From the NCBI GenBank assembly GCA_001916035.1, contig MNRQ01000018.1:1-64000 (forward strand): a stretch of 64,000 nucleotides of DNA. The letters are read 5' to 3'. This document shows positions 8,321 through 17,722 of this stretch, piece after piece. Position 1 is the stretch's first letter. Every line of letters starts with the position of its first letter. Made by a program: the position numbers and the translations under genes. This stretch comes from Clostridium sp. 27_14. Lineage in GTDB: Bacteria > Bacillota > Clostridia > TANB77 > CAG-508. The notes below the pieces were generated by a model, which searched no databases, had not been told where the DNA came from, and saw only the letters and a list, made by a program, of their open reading frames with translations.

Positions 8321-8389
8321 AGTAATATGAAAAAAGAAAATATCAAATGAATAAATCATTTGCAACTTGAGAGGAGGTGAACTCGTACG

Positions 8390-8632
8390 ATGAGTTCAGA
8401 AGAAATATTAGAGAAAGTAAAAGGAATCATCATTGAACAATTAGGAGTAACAGATACAGCAGTAACAATGGAAGCATCATTTATAGATGACCTAGGAGCA
8501 GATTCATTAGATATTGTTGAACTAATTATGGCTATTGAAGAAGAATTTGATATAGAAATTCCAGATAGTGACGCAGAAAAAGTCGTAACAGTAGGAGATG
8601 TAGTAGACTATATCAAAGAAAATGTACAATAA
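8390..8632 (+). CDS. acpP: Acyl carrier protein
   Basis: ACP, 80 residues, carries growing fatty acyl chains on 4'-phosphopantetheine. The attachment serine is Ser39 in the GADSLDIVEL motif; the protein is acidic and helical, and of normal length. The ATG at 8390 follows a strong GAGGAGGTGA. It has its own promoter downstream of plsX and ends before a bidirectional terminator shared with the convergent carboxypeptidase gene. Confidence 0.96.
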   Translation: MSSEEILEKVKGIIIEQLGVTDTAVTMEASFIDDLGADSLDIVELIMAIEEEFDIEIPDSDAEKVVTVGDVVDYIKENVQ

Positions 8633-8710
8633 AACAAAACGGATAAGACAAACAACAAAAATCCGCATTATAATTGTATAAGAAATTACTTTAAAAAAGT
8701 ATATATATTA

Positions 8711-8740
8711 AAAAATCTCATAGAAATATGAGATTTTTTT
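8711..8740. terminator. Bidirectional terminator between acpP and carboxypeptidase gene
   Basis: AAAAATCTCATA (8711-8722), loop GAAA, TATGAGATTTTTTT (8727-8740). The A-run and T-run allow it to act on both strands. Confidence 0.85.
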
Positions 8741-9933
8741 AGTACACACAAATATATTTATGCAACTTAAAAAAATAAATAAAATAATCAAACACACTTT
8801 TTTTATAAATAGAGCTAGTCAATTTAATACTATTTTGCAACAAAACAGAATCACCAACTTTACATGTAATAGAACCAATACAAGAACCAGAACTAACAGG
8901 AGCAGTCAAAAATTTATCACAAGAAATATCAACATTCAAATCAGAAATAAAGTCCTTATATATCGGAAAGGTAGAAAAAGTAGAATAATCAACATCAAAA
9001 TTTACAATATTAGAAGCCCCTTTTTCAACAACAAAAAAATTCAAATTTTTAGATTTCCACTTATCAAACTCAACAGTCATCAAATCTCTCAAATTAACCA
9101 ACTCAAAATTTTGAAAAGTAAAATCAATTAATTTAATACTATCAGAAGTTCTAAAATTCTTTGTATCAGCACCCAAAACAACACAAATAATATCCAAATT
9201 ATTCCTTTTACAACAACTAACCAAGCACCTATTAGCACCATTAGTAAAACCAGTTTTAATACCATAAACACCATCAACATTACCAAGAAGTTCATTTGTA
9301 TTATGAATACTTTTTGGAATACCATTTATAAAAACAGTATAATTCAAAGTATTAACAACATCAGCAAACACCTTATTACGCAAAGCATAATTAGACAAAA
9401 GAGCCAACTCAAAAGCAGTAGTATAATGATCATCATTATCTAAACCATGAGGAGTACAAAAATGAGTATTTTTCAAACCGTAATTCAGTAGCCTTTTTAT
9501 TCATAAGAGTAGCAAAACCATCAATATCACCACCACAATATTCAGCCAAAGCAACAGCACAATCATTACCAGATTTAAGCATCAAACCATACAAAAGATC
9601 TTTAATACTAACTTTATCACCCAACCTCAAACCAAGACGTGAACCACCAATATTAGCAGCAGATCTAGAAACCTCAATAACATCAGACAAATTACAATTT
9701 TCAATTATAATACAAGCAGTCATAATTTTAGTAGTAGAAGCCATTTTTCGTCTTTGGTATTCATTTTTACCCAAAAGAACTAAATTTGTATTTCTATCCA
9801 AAACAACAAAAGCACGAGAATTAACTTTCTGAGTAACAGGAAAATCAATACCATAAGAAGTTACAGGAAAAAAGAAAGATACACAAAACAAGAAAATCAA
9901 AAAAATATTTTTTAAAAAATTTTTGCAAACCAT
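8739..9933 (-). CDS. D-alanyl-D-alanine carboxypeptidase (DacF/PBP5 type), split by +1 frameshift at CGG
   Basis: Serine DD-carboxypeptidase that trims peptidoglycan stem peptides at the outer membrane face. The first frame (9933 down to 9481, 151 codons) has a signal peptide (residues 1-28), the catalytic SxxK as STTK at residues 66-69 and SGN at 121-123. The protein then reaches an in-frame CGG codon (9480-9478); frame 0 ends about 12 codons later. Skipping the C gives GGT and restores the family sequence GLKNTHFCTPHGLD, the KTG motif (GIKTGFT) and a C-terminal PBP5-type beta domain. Together they make about 397 residues, the normal length. So either a one-base insertion has broken the gene or +1 recoding at CGG joins the halves. 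The two other genes split in this way are described at 16946 and 57494. It converges on acpP. Confidence 0.85.
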
Positions 9934-10252
9934 ATAAATACCTCTAATAAATTATATATAACAAACACAAAAATATGATGAATATAAACAAAAAAATATC
10001 GTAATTCACATAATTCTAATACAACAATACTTAAACAAATACATAATTAATAATAAATATATAAAAAGTTCAACAAAACCTATACAAATAGCCAAAAATA
10101 ATTTAGAAAAGTTGCAACAAAATATTGATTTTAAAGCAAAAATATAATATAATTATAATGTGTGGAAAAAGGTTTTTAAATAAAACAAGAAAACCAAAAG
10201 ACAATAAAAAAGAACAAAATAAAAAATATAAATATATAAAAGGAGATTAAAT
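9934..10252. other. Intergenic region between carboxypeptidase gene and surface protein gene
   Basis: AT-rich divergent spacer of 319 bases. It contains the promoter of the + strand surface protein at 10125-10153. I see no convincing minus-strand promoter, ORF, hairpin or repeat. Confidence 0.6.
10125..10153 (+). promoter_or_regulatory. Promoter of large surface protein gene
   Basis: TTGATT (10125-10130), 17 bases, TATAAT (10148-10153). Confidence 0.7.
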
Positions 10253-13200
10253 ATGAAAAGTAAAAAATTAAAATTAAGTATTTTATTATTTGCAATCAGT
10301 ATATTTGCAATTTTATTTATGCCACATTCAGTAGAAGCATCTACAAAATTAAACCCCAACTGGTATATAGGAATAAACGAATACAGAAGCAACACAACAC
10401 CAGCAAACATGGGATATTCAATAAAAAAACCAAATAACCACTTAACAATAGACCAAGGATACAAAATTTGGGAAATAGTAAAATACAACAGTAATAATGA
10501 AAGTGACACAAACTATAGTACAGACCTTACACTATATTGTGTAAAAGCAGGAGTTGGTTTTAGAGAATTAAGCACAGACCAGACAACAGGAAGCAGCAAA
10601 CCAGCAATAAAAAGAGCAACATACACAACAGCATATAACTTATTAAGAGACAAAGCAGAACTATTAAGTTTAAAAGACACAAACAAAACACTATATAGTT
10701 TAGTAAGCACAGACAATTACTATGGAATTTTAGCACTTGCAGACTTAATGTACATACCAGAAAAATCAACAGCACAAGAAAAAACAGAACTAATAAATGC
10801 AGCATTAAAAGCAAACAACATAAACCCAGCAAACTACAATACAAGCCTAACAGACGAAGATGTTGATGCAGTACAACAAGCAGCATTATGGTATTTCACA
10901 AACTATGACGGAGGAGACTCATACACAAACGTATTTAATCAACTAGGCAAAAAAACATGGTTATTCTATAAAACAACAACAATGAGTGAATACACAAGTT
11001 TACAAGACTACAACCCAATAGTTGACGGAAATCAAACTGAAGCAGGACTAGACAGAGACGAACAAGCAACATACTTATATGACTATTTAGTAAACACAGC
11101 AAAAGCAAACATTGCAAAATACAAAGATGGAACAATAACACCAAAAAGCAAAGTAACATTATACACAGACCCAACTGTAGAAGACCATCAACCAGTAATA
11201 TCAATAGAAAAAGAAACACCATTTGACATGGCATTAAGAAAATACATAACAAAAGTAACAACAAAAGAAGGAAAAACAACAGACTTATCAAGCTCAACAT
11301 CAACAACAAGAAATCCATCAATAGACACAGCAACAATAGACACAGAATACACAGCAACATACAAACACAGAAAAGACCCAGTAACAGTAAAAACAGGAGA
11401 TATAGTTACATACAACATATCAGTATACAACGAAGGAACAAAAGCAGGAAGAGTAACAAAAATAGTAGACCAATTACCAACAGGATTAAAATTCAGTAGT
11501 CTATCAGAAAGTGCAAAAAATATATATGACGCAACATGGGACGCAACAACAAACAAAGTAACATTTGTAAGAAAATCAACAAACACAGAAAACTTAGCAG
11601 CATACACAAATGGAAACCTAAAATCAGAAACAATAGAATTTACATGTGAAGTCACAAAAAAAGCCAGCACAACAGACAAAGAAGTATTAACAAATGTAGC
11701 ATGGATAGCAGAAGAATATAATGCAGTAGACAACTTAACAATAACAAAAACAAAAGGAGACGACAGAGATTCAGAACCAGAAACAAAACCAAATGTAAAC
11801 AAAGACAATATGTCAAACTACAAAGGAAACACATCAAACAAAAATGAATTAGGAGACTCAAACTACTTCTATAAAGGAGAACAAGATGACGACGACTTCG
11901 AAAAATTAGTACTACTACCAAACGAATTTGACTTAAAACTAATAAAAAGAATAACAGAAGTAAATGACGTAAAAGTACCAGAAAGAATACAAAGTGTAGA
12001 CACAAGCAAACTAAACACAGTAGGAGCAGACGGAAAAATAATAACAACAGCAACATACAAAATGGACAAAAATCCAGTATCAGTAAAAAAAGGTGACATA
12101 GTAAAATATGGAATAAGAGTATATAATGAAGGTGCAATGGACGGATATGCATCAGAAATATCAGAAGACGTACCAGAAGGACTAGAATTTATATGGTCAG
12201 AAAAATTAGAAGACGAACTAAACAAAGACACAACACTAACAAAATCAGAAAAAGATGCAATTTTATATAATCAACTAATATGGACACCAAAAACAATAAA
12301 CAAAGACACTAAAAAAATAGAAGTAATAACAACAAATTATTTAGCAAAAGGTGAAGGAGTAGAAAAAAGCGGAACAGGAACAAACCTAATAAAAGCATTT
12401 GACTCTGAAAAACAAACATTAAACTATAAGGAAGTATATGTATACATGAAAGTTATATCAGACAATGTAGGAGGAAGCATAATAAGAAACGAAGCAGCAA
12501 TAACAAAAGACTCTGACTCAGACGGAAATGATGTAACAGACAGAGACTCAACACCAGAAGAGTGGAAAAAAGAAAATGATGACAAATACTATGATGACAA
12601 CAAAAAATGGCCATCATACAAAGAAGACGACGAAGACTATGACAACATCATATTACAAAGTTTTGACTTAGCATTAAGAAAATTCATAATAGCAGTAAGT
12701 CCAGACGCAGAAATATCAGAAAACGAATATTTAAAAGACAAAAACGGAAATTATACAAGAGCACCACAAGTAGACACAAGCAAATTAAATACAACAGGAA
12801 CAGACGGAAAAATAATAACAACAGCAACATATAACCATCCAAAAGACCCAGTAGAAGTAAACAAAGATGATATAGTAGTATACATGTTAAGAGTATACAA
12901 TGAAGGTGATATAGACGGATATGCAACAGAAATAAAAGACCACTTACCACCAACACTAGAATTTGTAGAAGGCGAATTCAATGACAAATACAATTGGAAA
13001 GTATCAAAAGACGGAAGAACAGTAACAACAGACTATTTAAAAGAAAGCAAAATAGAAAAAGCAAAAAAAGACACAAACGGAAAAATAGTACTAAGTTATG
13101 TAGAAGTTCCAATTATGTGTAAACTAAAAGACACAGCAAAAGTAAATGAAGTAATCACAAACATAGCAGACATAACAAAATTCACAGACGGAGACAAAAA

Positions 13201-14605
13201 CACAATAAGAGACAGAGACTCAGAAGAAGACAACGTAAAACTTCCAGAAGACAACCAATTACCATCATATAAAGATGAAGAAACAGGAGACTATGTACCA
13301 GGACAACAAGACGACGACGACTTCGAAAAAGTAATAATAAAACCATTTGACTTAGCATTAAGAAAATTCATAACAAAGGTAAACAACACAGAAGTAAACA
13401 CACGTATACCACAAGTAAAATACGATTCAGAAAACAACAAAATAACATATGAACATACAAAAGACCCAGTAGATGTAGTAACAAATGACATAGTTACATA
13501 CACAATAAGAGTATTCAATGAAGGAATGAAAGACGGATACGCAGCAGAAATATCAGACGATATGCCAGCAGGACTAGAATTTTTACCAGACAATGAAACA
13601 AACAAAGAATACAGATGGGTAATGTATGACAAAGACGGAAACAAAACAGAAGATGTATCAAAAGCAGTAAAAATAAGAACAGACTACTTATCAAAAGAAC
13701 AAGGCGAAGCAAAAATGAAAGAAGACACATCTTTAACAGAAAATCCATATTTACTAAAAGCATTTGACGGAAGCAAAGAAATATCAGAAGAAAATCCAGA
13801 CAATGCAGACGTTAAAGTAGCATTCAAAGTAGTAGAACCAAACACATCAGACAAAATAATAGTAAACTCTGCACAAATATCAAAAGACACAGACAAAAAC
13901 GGAAAAGACATAGACGATATAGACTCAACACCAGACAAATGGAACGAAGGAGAAGACGATCAAGACAGAGAATACATAAAACTAAACTACTTTGACTTAG
14001 CATTAAGAAAATGGGTAACACAAGCAATAGTAATAGAAAACGGAAAAGAAACAGTAACACAAACAGGACACACACCAGAACAAGACCCAGAACCAATTGT
14101 AAAAGTTGATTTAAACCGTAAAAAACTAAATAAAGTAACAGTCAAATTCAGATATTCAATAAGAATAACAAATGAAGGAGACATAGCAGGATATGCGAAA
14201 GAAATAAAAGACTATATACCAGCAGGATTAAAATTTGTAGCAACAGACAACCCAGGATGGACAGAGTTAGGAAACAACATAATAACAACAAACTTATTAG
14301 CAGACAAATTACTACAACCAGGAGAAAGTGCAGACGTGCAAGTACTACTAACATGGATAAACGGACAAAACAACATGGGACTAAAAACAAACATAGCAGA
14401 AATATCAAAAGACTATAATGACAGAGGAGTACCAGATAGAGACTCAACACCAGACAACAAAAAAGACGGTGAAGACGATATAGACGATGCACCAGTTATG
14501 TTATCAATAGCAACAGGTAAAGTAAAAACATATTTTGCATTAGGATTTACAGTTTTAATAATGCTAGCAGGAGGAATCGTATTAATCAAAAAATTCGTAT
14601 TATAA
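10253..14605 (+). CDS. Giant surface protein: thioester domain plus five DUF11-like repeats, 1450 aa
   Basis: Probable cell surface adhesin or S-layer-like protein. Residues 1-29 are a signal peptide. Residues about 35-220 look like a TQXA-type thioester domain, with Cys96 in TLYCVKAG and Gln208/209 in VQQAALWYF as the likely thioester pair. Five tandem modules follow, each starting with a variant of FDLALRKFI, at residues 324, 559, 804, 1032 and 1247 (215-245 residues apart); each has a VKxGDIVxYxIRVYNEG block, typical of DUF11/conserved-repeat beta sandwiches. Acidic Asp/Glu linkers separate modules. The C-terminus is a single transmembrane helix with a KKFVL tail and no LPXTG motif, so it is probably membrane- rather than sortase-anchored. 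The ATG follows AAAAGGAG. Functions are inferred from domain type. Confidence 0.8.
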   Translation: MKSKKLKLSILLFAISIFAILFMPHSVEASTKLNPNWYIGINEYRSNTTPANMGYSIKKPNNHLTIDQGYKIWEIVKYNSNNESDTNYSTDLTLYCVKAGVGFRELSTDQTTGSSKPAIKRATYTTAYNLLRDKAELLSLKDTNKTLYSLVSTDNYYGILALADLMYIPEKSTAQEKTELINAALKANNINPANYNTSLTDEDVDAVQQAALWYFTNYDGGDSYTNVFNQLGKKTWLFYKTTTMSEYTSLQDYNPIVDGNQTEAGLDRDEQATYLYDYLVNTAKANIAKYKDGTITPKSKVTLYTDPTVEDHQPVISIEKETPFDMALRKYITKVTTKEGKTTDLSSSTSTTRNPSIDTATIDTEYTATYKHRKDPVTVKTGDIVTYNISVYNEGTKAGRVTKIVDQLPTGLKFSSLSESAKNIYDATWDATTNKVTFVRKSTNTENLAAYTNGNLKSETIEFTCEVTKKASTTDKEVLTNVAWIAEEYNAVDNLTITKTKGDDRDSEPETKPNVNKDNMSNYKGNTSNKNELGDSNYFYKGEQDDDDFEKLVLLPNEFDLKLIKRITEVNDVKVPERIQSVDTSKLNTVGADGKIITTATYKMDKNPVSVKKGDIVKYGIRVYNEGAMDGYASEISEDVPEGLEFIWSEKLEDELNKDTTLTKSEKDAILYNQLIWTPKTINKDTKKIEVITTNYLAKGEGVEKSGTGTNLIKAFDSEKQTLNYKEVYVYMKVISDNVGGSIIRNEAAITKDSDSDGNDVTDRDSTPEEWKKENDDKYYDDNKKWPSYKEDDEDYDNIILQSFDLALRKFIIAVSPDAEISENEYLKDKNGNYTRAPQVDTSKLNTTGTDGKIITTATYNHPKDPVEVNKDDIVVYMLRVYNEGDIDGYATEIKDHLPPTLEFVEGEFNDKYNWKVSKDGRTVTTDYLKESKIEKAKKDTNGKIVLSYVEVPIMCKLKDTAKVNEVITNIADITKFTDGDKNTIRDRDSEEDNVKLPEDNQLPSYKDEETGDYVPGQQDDDDFEKVIIKPFDLALRKFITKVNNTEVNTRIPQVKYDSENNKITYEHTKDPVDVVTNDIVTYTIRVFNEGMKDGYAAEISDDMPAGLEFLPDNETNKEYRWVMYDKDGNKTEDVSKAVKIRTDYLSKEQGEAKMKEDTSLTENPYLLKAFDGSKEISEENPDNADVKVAFKVVEPNTSDKIIVNSAQISKDTDKNGKDIDDIDSTPDKWNEGEDDQDREYIKLNYFDLALRKWVTQAIVIENGKETVTQTGHTPEQDPEPIVKVDLNRKKLNKVTVKFRYSIRITNEGDIAGYAKEIKDYIPAGLKFVATDNPGWTELGNNIITTNLLADKLLQPGESADVQVLLTWINGQNNMGLKTNIAEISKDYNDRGVPDRDSTPDNKKDGEDDIDDAPVMLSIATGKVKTYFALGFTVLIMLAGGIVLIKKFVL

Positions 14606-14637
14606 AAACAAAAAATAATTAAGAAAATATACTAAAA

Positions 14638-14672
14638 AGAACCTTCAAAGAAAACCTACTTTGAAGGTTCTT
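14638..14672 (+). terminator. Hairpin after surface protein gene
   Basis: AGAACCTTCAAAG (14638-14650) pairs perfectly with CTTTGAAGGTTCT (14659-14671), but the T-run is very short, so termination strength is uncertain. Confidence 0.6.
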
Positions 14673-14725
14673 ACAATTAAGAAAGAAAATGAAAATTAAA
14701 GGAATCCAAAAATTCAAAAAAAACA

Positions 14726-14754
14726 TTTACAATTACAAAGTGCTATGATATAAT
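14726..14754 (+). promoter_or_regulatory. Promoter
   Basis: TTTACA (14726-14731), 17 bases, TATAAT (14749-14754), upstream of the 14826 gene. Confidence 0.7.
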
Positions 14755-14825
14755 TTCAAAAGAAAACAAAAATAATGTAATTAATATTACACAATTGAAA
14801 AAAGCCAGGAAGGAAGGAAAAGAAT

Positions 14826-15776
14826 ATGAATCAAATTTTAGCCACAAAAACAGACAACAAAAAACGAAAAAAGCCAAAAATGCCAGGAAAATCAGTATCA
14901 TCAGATATAGCAAAAGTAACAAAAGTTTTTGCAATAGGACTAATCATATTTGGAGGCTGTGTAATAGGAACAGGTTCATATTCTTTATACAAAGAAAAAG
15001 AAACAAATAATAAAACAACAATAAACGAAATGTCAAAACCAGTAATTTCAGTAGAAGCAATAGAAGGAGACGAATCAACAATACTATTAAAAACCACAAG
15101 TAATATAGGAATAGAAACAGTAGTATACCAATGGAACGACGGAAAAAAGACAACACTAACAGGAAATGGAGGAAAGTACTTAGAACAAAAAGTACAAATA
15201 CCATCAGGAAGTAATGTATTAAACATAACAGTAGTAGACAGTCAAAACCAAGAAAGCACATACTCTAAAAAATACGAATTAAATAGTAATATAAAACTAG
15301 AAGCAATAGGAAATGGAAAAATAAAAATAGAATATGCAGGAGAAACAGAAATCTCATATCTAACATACCGTTGGGACGATCAAGACGAAAACAAAATAGA
15401 CATAAACTCAAAAACAATAAACCAAGAAATAGACACACTAAACGGAAAACACACACTAACAATAATAGTAGTAGACGTAAACAATCACACAGAAACAAAA
15501 GTACAACAAACAAATGGAGTATCAATACCAACAATAGACATCAGATTTAACGAAGACAAAACATCATATATAATAAACGTAAAAGATGATGTAGAACTAA
15601 AAGAAGTAATAATAACATTAGACGAAGACGACAGCAAAAAATACGGACAAAAAATAAACGGAAAAGAATTCCAATTCGAAATAGCACTAAAAGAAGGCAG
15701 TGACAACAAAATGAAAGTACAAGTCACAAACTCTGATGACCAAACAGCAGAAAAAGCAGTAATGTTTAGCAAATAA
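14826..15776 (+). CDS. Membrane-anchored Ig-like repeat protein, 316 aa, unknown
   Basis: No specific family recognised. A basic N-terminus (about 30 residues, many Lys) precedes one transmembrane helix (VFAIGLIIFGGCVIGTGSY, about residues 34-53), giving an N-in anchor with the rest outside. The exported part looks like three beta-sandwich modules of about 85 residues, each ending in a pattern such as LNITVVDSQNQE or LTIIVVDVNNHTE, as in bacterial Ig-like domains. The ATG follows AGGAAGGAAAAGAAT. It has its own promoter and lies between the giant surface protein and the GGDEF gene. An envelope role is inferred from topology and context. Confidence 0.65.
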   Translation: MNQILATKTDNKKRKKPKMPGKSVSSDIAKVTKVFAIGLIIFGGCVIGTGSYSLYKEKETNNKTTINEMSKPVISVEAIEGDESTILLKTTSNIGIETVVYQWNDGKKTTLTGNGGKYLEQKVQIPSGSNVLNITVVDSQNQESTYSKKYELNSNIKLEAIGNGKIKIEYAGETEISYLTYRWDDQDENKIDINSKTINQEIDTLNGKHTLTIIVVDVNNHTETKVQQTNGVSIPTIDIRFNEDKTSYIINVKDDVELKEVIITLDEDDSKKYGQKINGKEFQFEIALKEGSDNKMKVQVTNSDDQTAEKAVMFSK

Positions 15777-15805
15777 TTCTAGGAAGTTCGGAGAACTTTC
15801 CTAGA
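15777..15805 (+). terminator. Hairpin after Ig-like gene
   Basis: TTCTAGGAAGTTC (15777-15789) pairs with GAACTTTCCTAGAA (15792-15805) with a one-base bulge. It starts right after the stop codon and lacks a T-run, so it may protect the 3' end rather than terminate. Confidence 0.5.
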
Positions 15806-15837
15806 ATATAAAAAGCAGCATAGTTAATAAAACAAAA

Positions 15838-15866
15838 TTAACATGTTGCTTTTAGTGGACTATAAT
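15838..15866 (+). promoter_or_regulatory. Promoter of GGDEF gene
   Basis: TTAACA (15838-15843), 17 bases, TATAAT (15861-15866). Confidence 0.6.
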
Positions 15867-15886
15867 AAGCAAAAGGAGAAAAAATA

Positions 15887-16816
15887 ATGGTACAAGATAT
15901 ATATATAATAGATGACGACGAATCATCAATACTAGTATTTAAAGAATTATTTAAAGAAGACACAGAATATAAATTCATAAGTGTAAAATCAGATATGATA
16001 GAAGTAGCATTAAAAAACATACCATCAATGATAATAATAAACGAAGACGCAATAGACATGAACATAATAGACCTATGCAAAAAAATAAGAAATGACGACG
16101 ACAACACAATAACACCAGTAATAGTAGTATCATCAAACGACAACTCTGAACACAGAATAAAAATCTTACAAGAATCAATAGAATACTACATAAAAAAACC
16201 AGTAAACGAAAAATATCTATATTACACTGTAAAAAATGTATTAAGATTACTAGCAATAAACAGAAGAATAAGTCCACTAACAGGCTTACCAGGAAATGTA
16301 CAAATACACGCAGAACTAAAAAAAAGATTAGCAAACAAAGAACCATTTTCAGTACTATATGTAGACTTAGACAACTTCAAAGCATATAATGATGTATATG
16401 GATTTTTAAAAGGAGACGAAATAATAAAATTCACAGCAGAAGTAATAGTAAGCAATGTACATCAAGAAATACCAGAAGGAAGTTTTGTAGGGCACATCGG
16501 AGGAGACGACTTTGTAGCAATAATACCAACAACACAATGTGACAAAATATGTCAAGACATAATATCAACATTTGACACAAATGTATTAAAATTCTTCACA
16601 CCAGAAGACATAGAAAGAGGATACATAGAAGTAGCAAACAGAAAAGGAATAATAGAACAATTTCCACTAACATCAGTATCAATAGGTGTAGTAGTAGCAG
16701 ATGTCAACAGATTCTACAACATGCTAGAAATAGGAGAAGTAGGTGCACAAGTAAAACACGCAGCAAAATCAGTAATGGGCAGCAGTTACTCAGTAGACAA
16801 ACGAAAAATATTATAA
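15887..16816 (+). CDS. Diguanylate cyclase with degenerate receiver domain
   Basis: Probable c-di-GMP synthase, 309 residues, cytoplasmic. Residues 1-120 fold like a receiver domain (acidic DDD at 9-11, lysine in IKKPV), but the position of the phosphorylated aspartate appears to be Asn52 in SMIIINEDAID, so it is probably not phosphorylated in the usual way. Residues about 130-309 are a GGDEF domain: entry motif SPLTGLPGN, substrate loop LDNFKAYND and active site GGDDF (205-209). No RxxD inhibitory site is visible before the active site. The gene has its own promoter and follows envelope genes; a link to cell surface control is a guess. Activity is likely from the intact motif but unproven. 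Confidence 0.85.
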   Translation: MVQDIYIIDDDESSILVFKELFKEDTEYKFISVKSDMIEVALKNIPSMIIINEDAIDMNIIDLCKKIRNDDDNTITPVIVVSSNDNSEHRIKILQESIEYYIKKPVNEKYLYYTVKNVLRLLAINRRISPLTGLPGNVQIHAELKKRLANKEPFSVLYVDLDNFKAYNDVYGFLKGDEIIKFTAEVIVSNVHQEIPEGSFVGHIGGDDFVAIIPTTQCDKICQDIISTFDTNVLKFFTPEDIERGYIEVANRKGIIEQFPLTSVSIGVVVADVNRFYNMLEIGEVGAQVKHAAKSVMGSSYSVDKRKIL

Positions 16817-16826
16817 TATTAAAAAT

Positions 16827-16873
16827 AAACTCCTCATATATATAATAATATAAAATATATAAGAGGAGTTTTT
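16827..16873 (+). terminator. Terminator after GGDEF gene
   Basis: AAACTCCTC-type left arm (16827-16836) pairs with GAGGAGTTT (16863-16871) through an AT-rich loop, followed by TT. Confidence 0.7.
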
Positions 16874-16876
16874 AGT

Positions 16877-16946
16877 TTGAAAAAATTAAAAACATCCATT
16901 ACTATATGTAGCTTTAAATTAAGCAAGAAAGGAATGGAATTTAATA
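16877..16946 (+). promoter_or_regulatory. cwlD leader sharing a conserved element with the 32543 gene
   Basis: From 16877 the segment TTGAAAAAATTAAAAAC...CATTACTATAT...GAAAGGAATG...ATG closely matches 32475-32543, base for base over most of 70 positions including the ribosome binding site. The shared part may be a promoter of an alternative sigma factor or a common 5' UTR. Confidence 0.45.
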
Positions 16947-17663
16947 TGATAATTTTAGACAGGAAAAGAATAAGTGTAATGTTACTAATAATATTAGTAG
17001 GAATCTTCACATTTTCATATAAAACAACAGAAAAAGAAAATAAAGAAACACAAAAATATGTAGCAGCAACACCAGTAGCAAACAAAGTAATAATATTAGA
17101 CGCAGGACACGGAATACCAGATGAGCGGAGCACAAAGTAGCAATGGAACAACAGAAGCAGAAACAAATCTAAAAATAACTTTAAAAGTACAAGAATTACT
17201 AGAACAAAGTGGATGCACAGTAATCTTAACAAGATCAGACGAAAATGCAATATACAGTTTAGACGCAAAAACACTAAAAGAAAAAAAGGTATCAGACATC
17301 AGAAACCGTGTAAAAATAGGAAATAACTCATCAGCAGACATATTTGTATCAATACACCTAAACAAAATACCACAACCCCAATACTCAGGATGGCAATGTT
17401 TTTACCAAGCAAAAAGTGAACAAAGTCAAAAACTAGCCAAAAGTATACAAAAAAATTTGAATGAAACAATACAAAAAGAAAACAACAGAGTAGCAATGAA
17501 ATTAGACAACGTATATATAATAAAACACGTAGAAATACCATTATCAATAGTAGAATGTGGATTTTTATCAAATCCAGAAGAAGAAAAACAACTATTAGAC
17601 AATGATTACCAAGACCACCTAGCATGGGGAATTTATATGGGAATAATCAATTACTTTAACTAA
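16946..17663 (+). CDS. cwlD: N-acetylmuramoyl-L-alanine amidase CwlD, split by +1 frameshift at CGG
   Basis: CwlD is an Amidase_3 enzyme that, with a PdaA-type deacetylase, makes muramic-delta-lactam in spore cortex. The first frame has a membrane anchor (about residues 7-25) and the zinc motif DAGHG, then reaches GAG CGG (CGG at 17126-17128, codon 61) and stops six codons into the out-of-phase sequence. Skipping C17126 gives GGA GCA and the family sequence PDEGAQSSNGTTEAETNL, with the second ligand Glu, then SIHLN and VECGFLSNP. The joined product is about 238 residues, normal for CwlD. The start at 16946 is preferred over 16934 because of spacing from GAAAGGA. Same CGG/+1 pattern as the genes at 8739 and 57494. 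Confidence 0.85.
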
Positions 17664-17671
17664 GTCATAAA

Positions 17672-17721
17672 ATCTCCCAAATAAGCATAATATATAATAG
17701 CTTATTTAAGGGAGATGTTTT
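17672..17721 (+). terminator. Hairpin after cwlD overlapping next RBS
   Basis: ATCTCCC (17672-17678) plus AAATAAGC pairs with GCTTATTT plus GGGAGAT (17710-17716), then GTTTTT. It looks like a terminator, yet its 3' arm GGGAG is the only Shine-Dalgarno for the ATG at 17723, so folding would also hide the start of the next gene. Confidence 0.65.
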
Positions 17722-17722
17722 T

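Noticed and set aside
8760..9131. Plus-strand frame of 123 codons over the carboxypeptidase gene
   Set aside because: Lies antisense to clearly conserved carboxypeptidase sequence and has no RBS.
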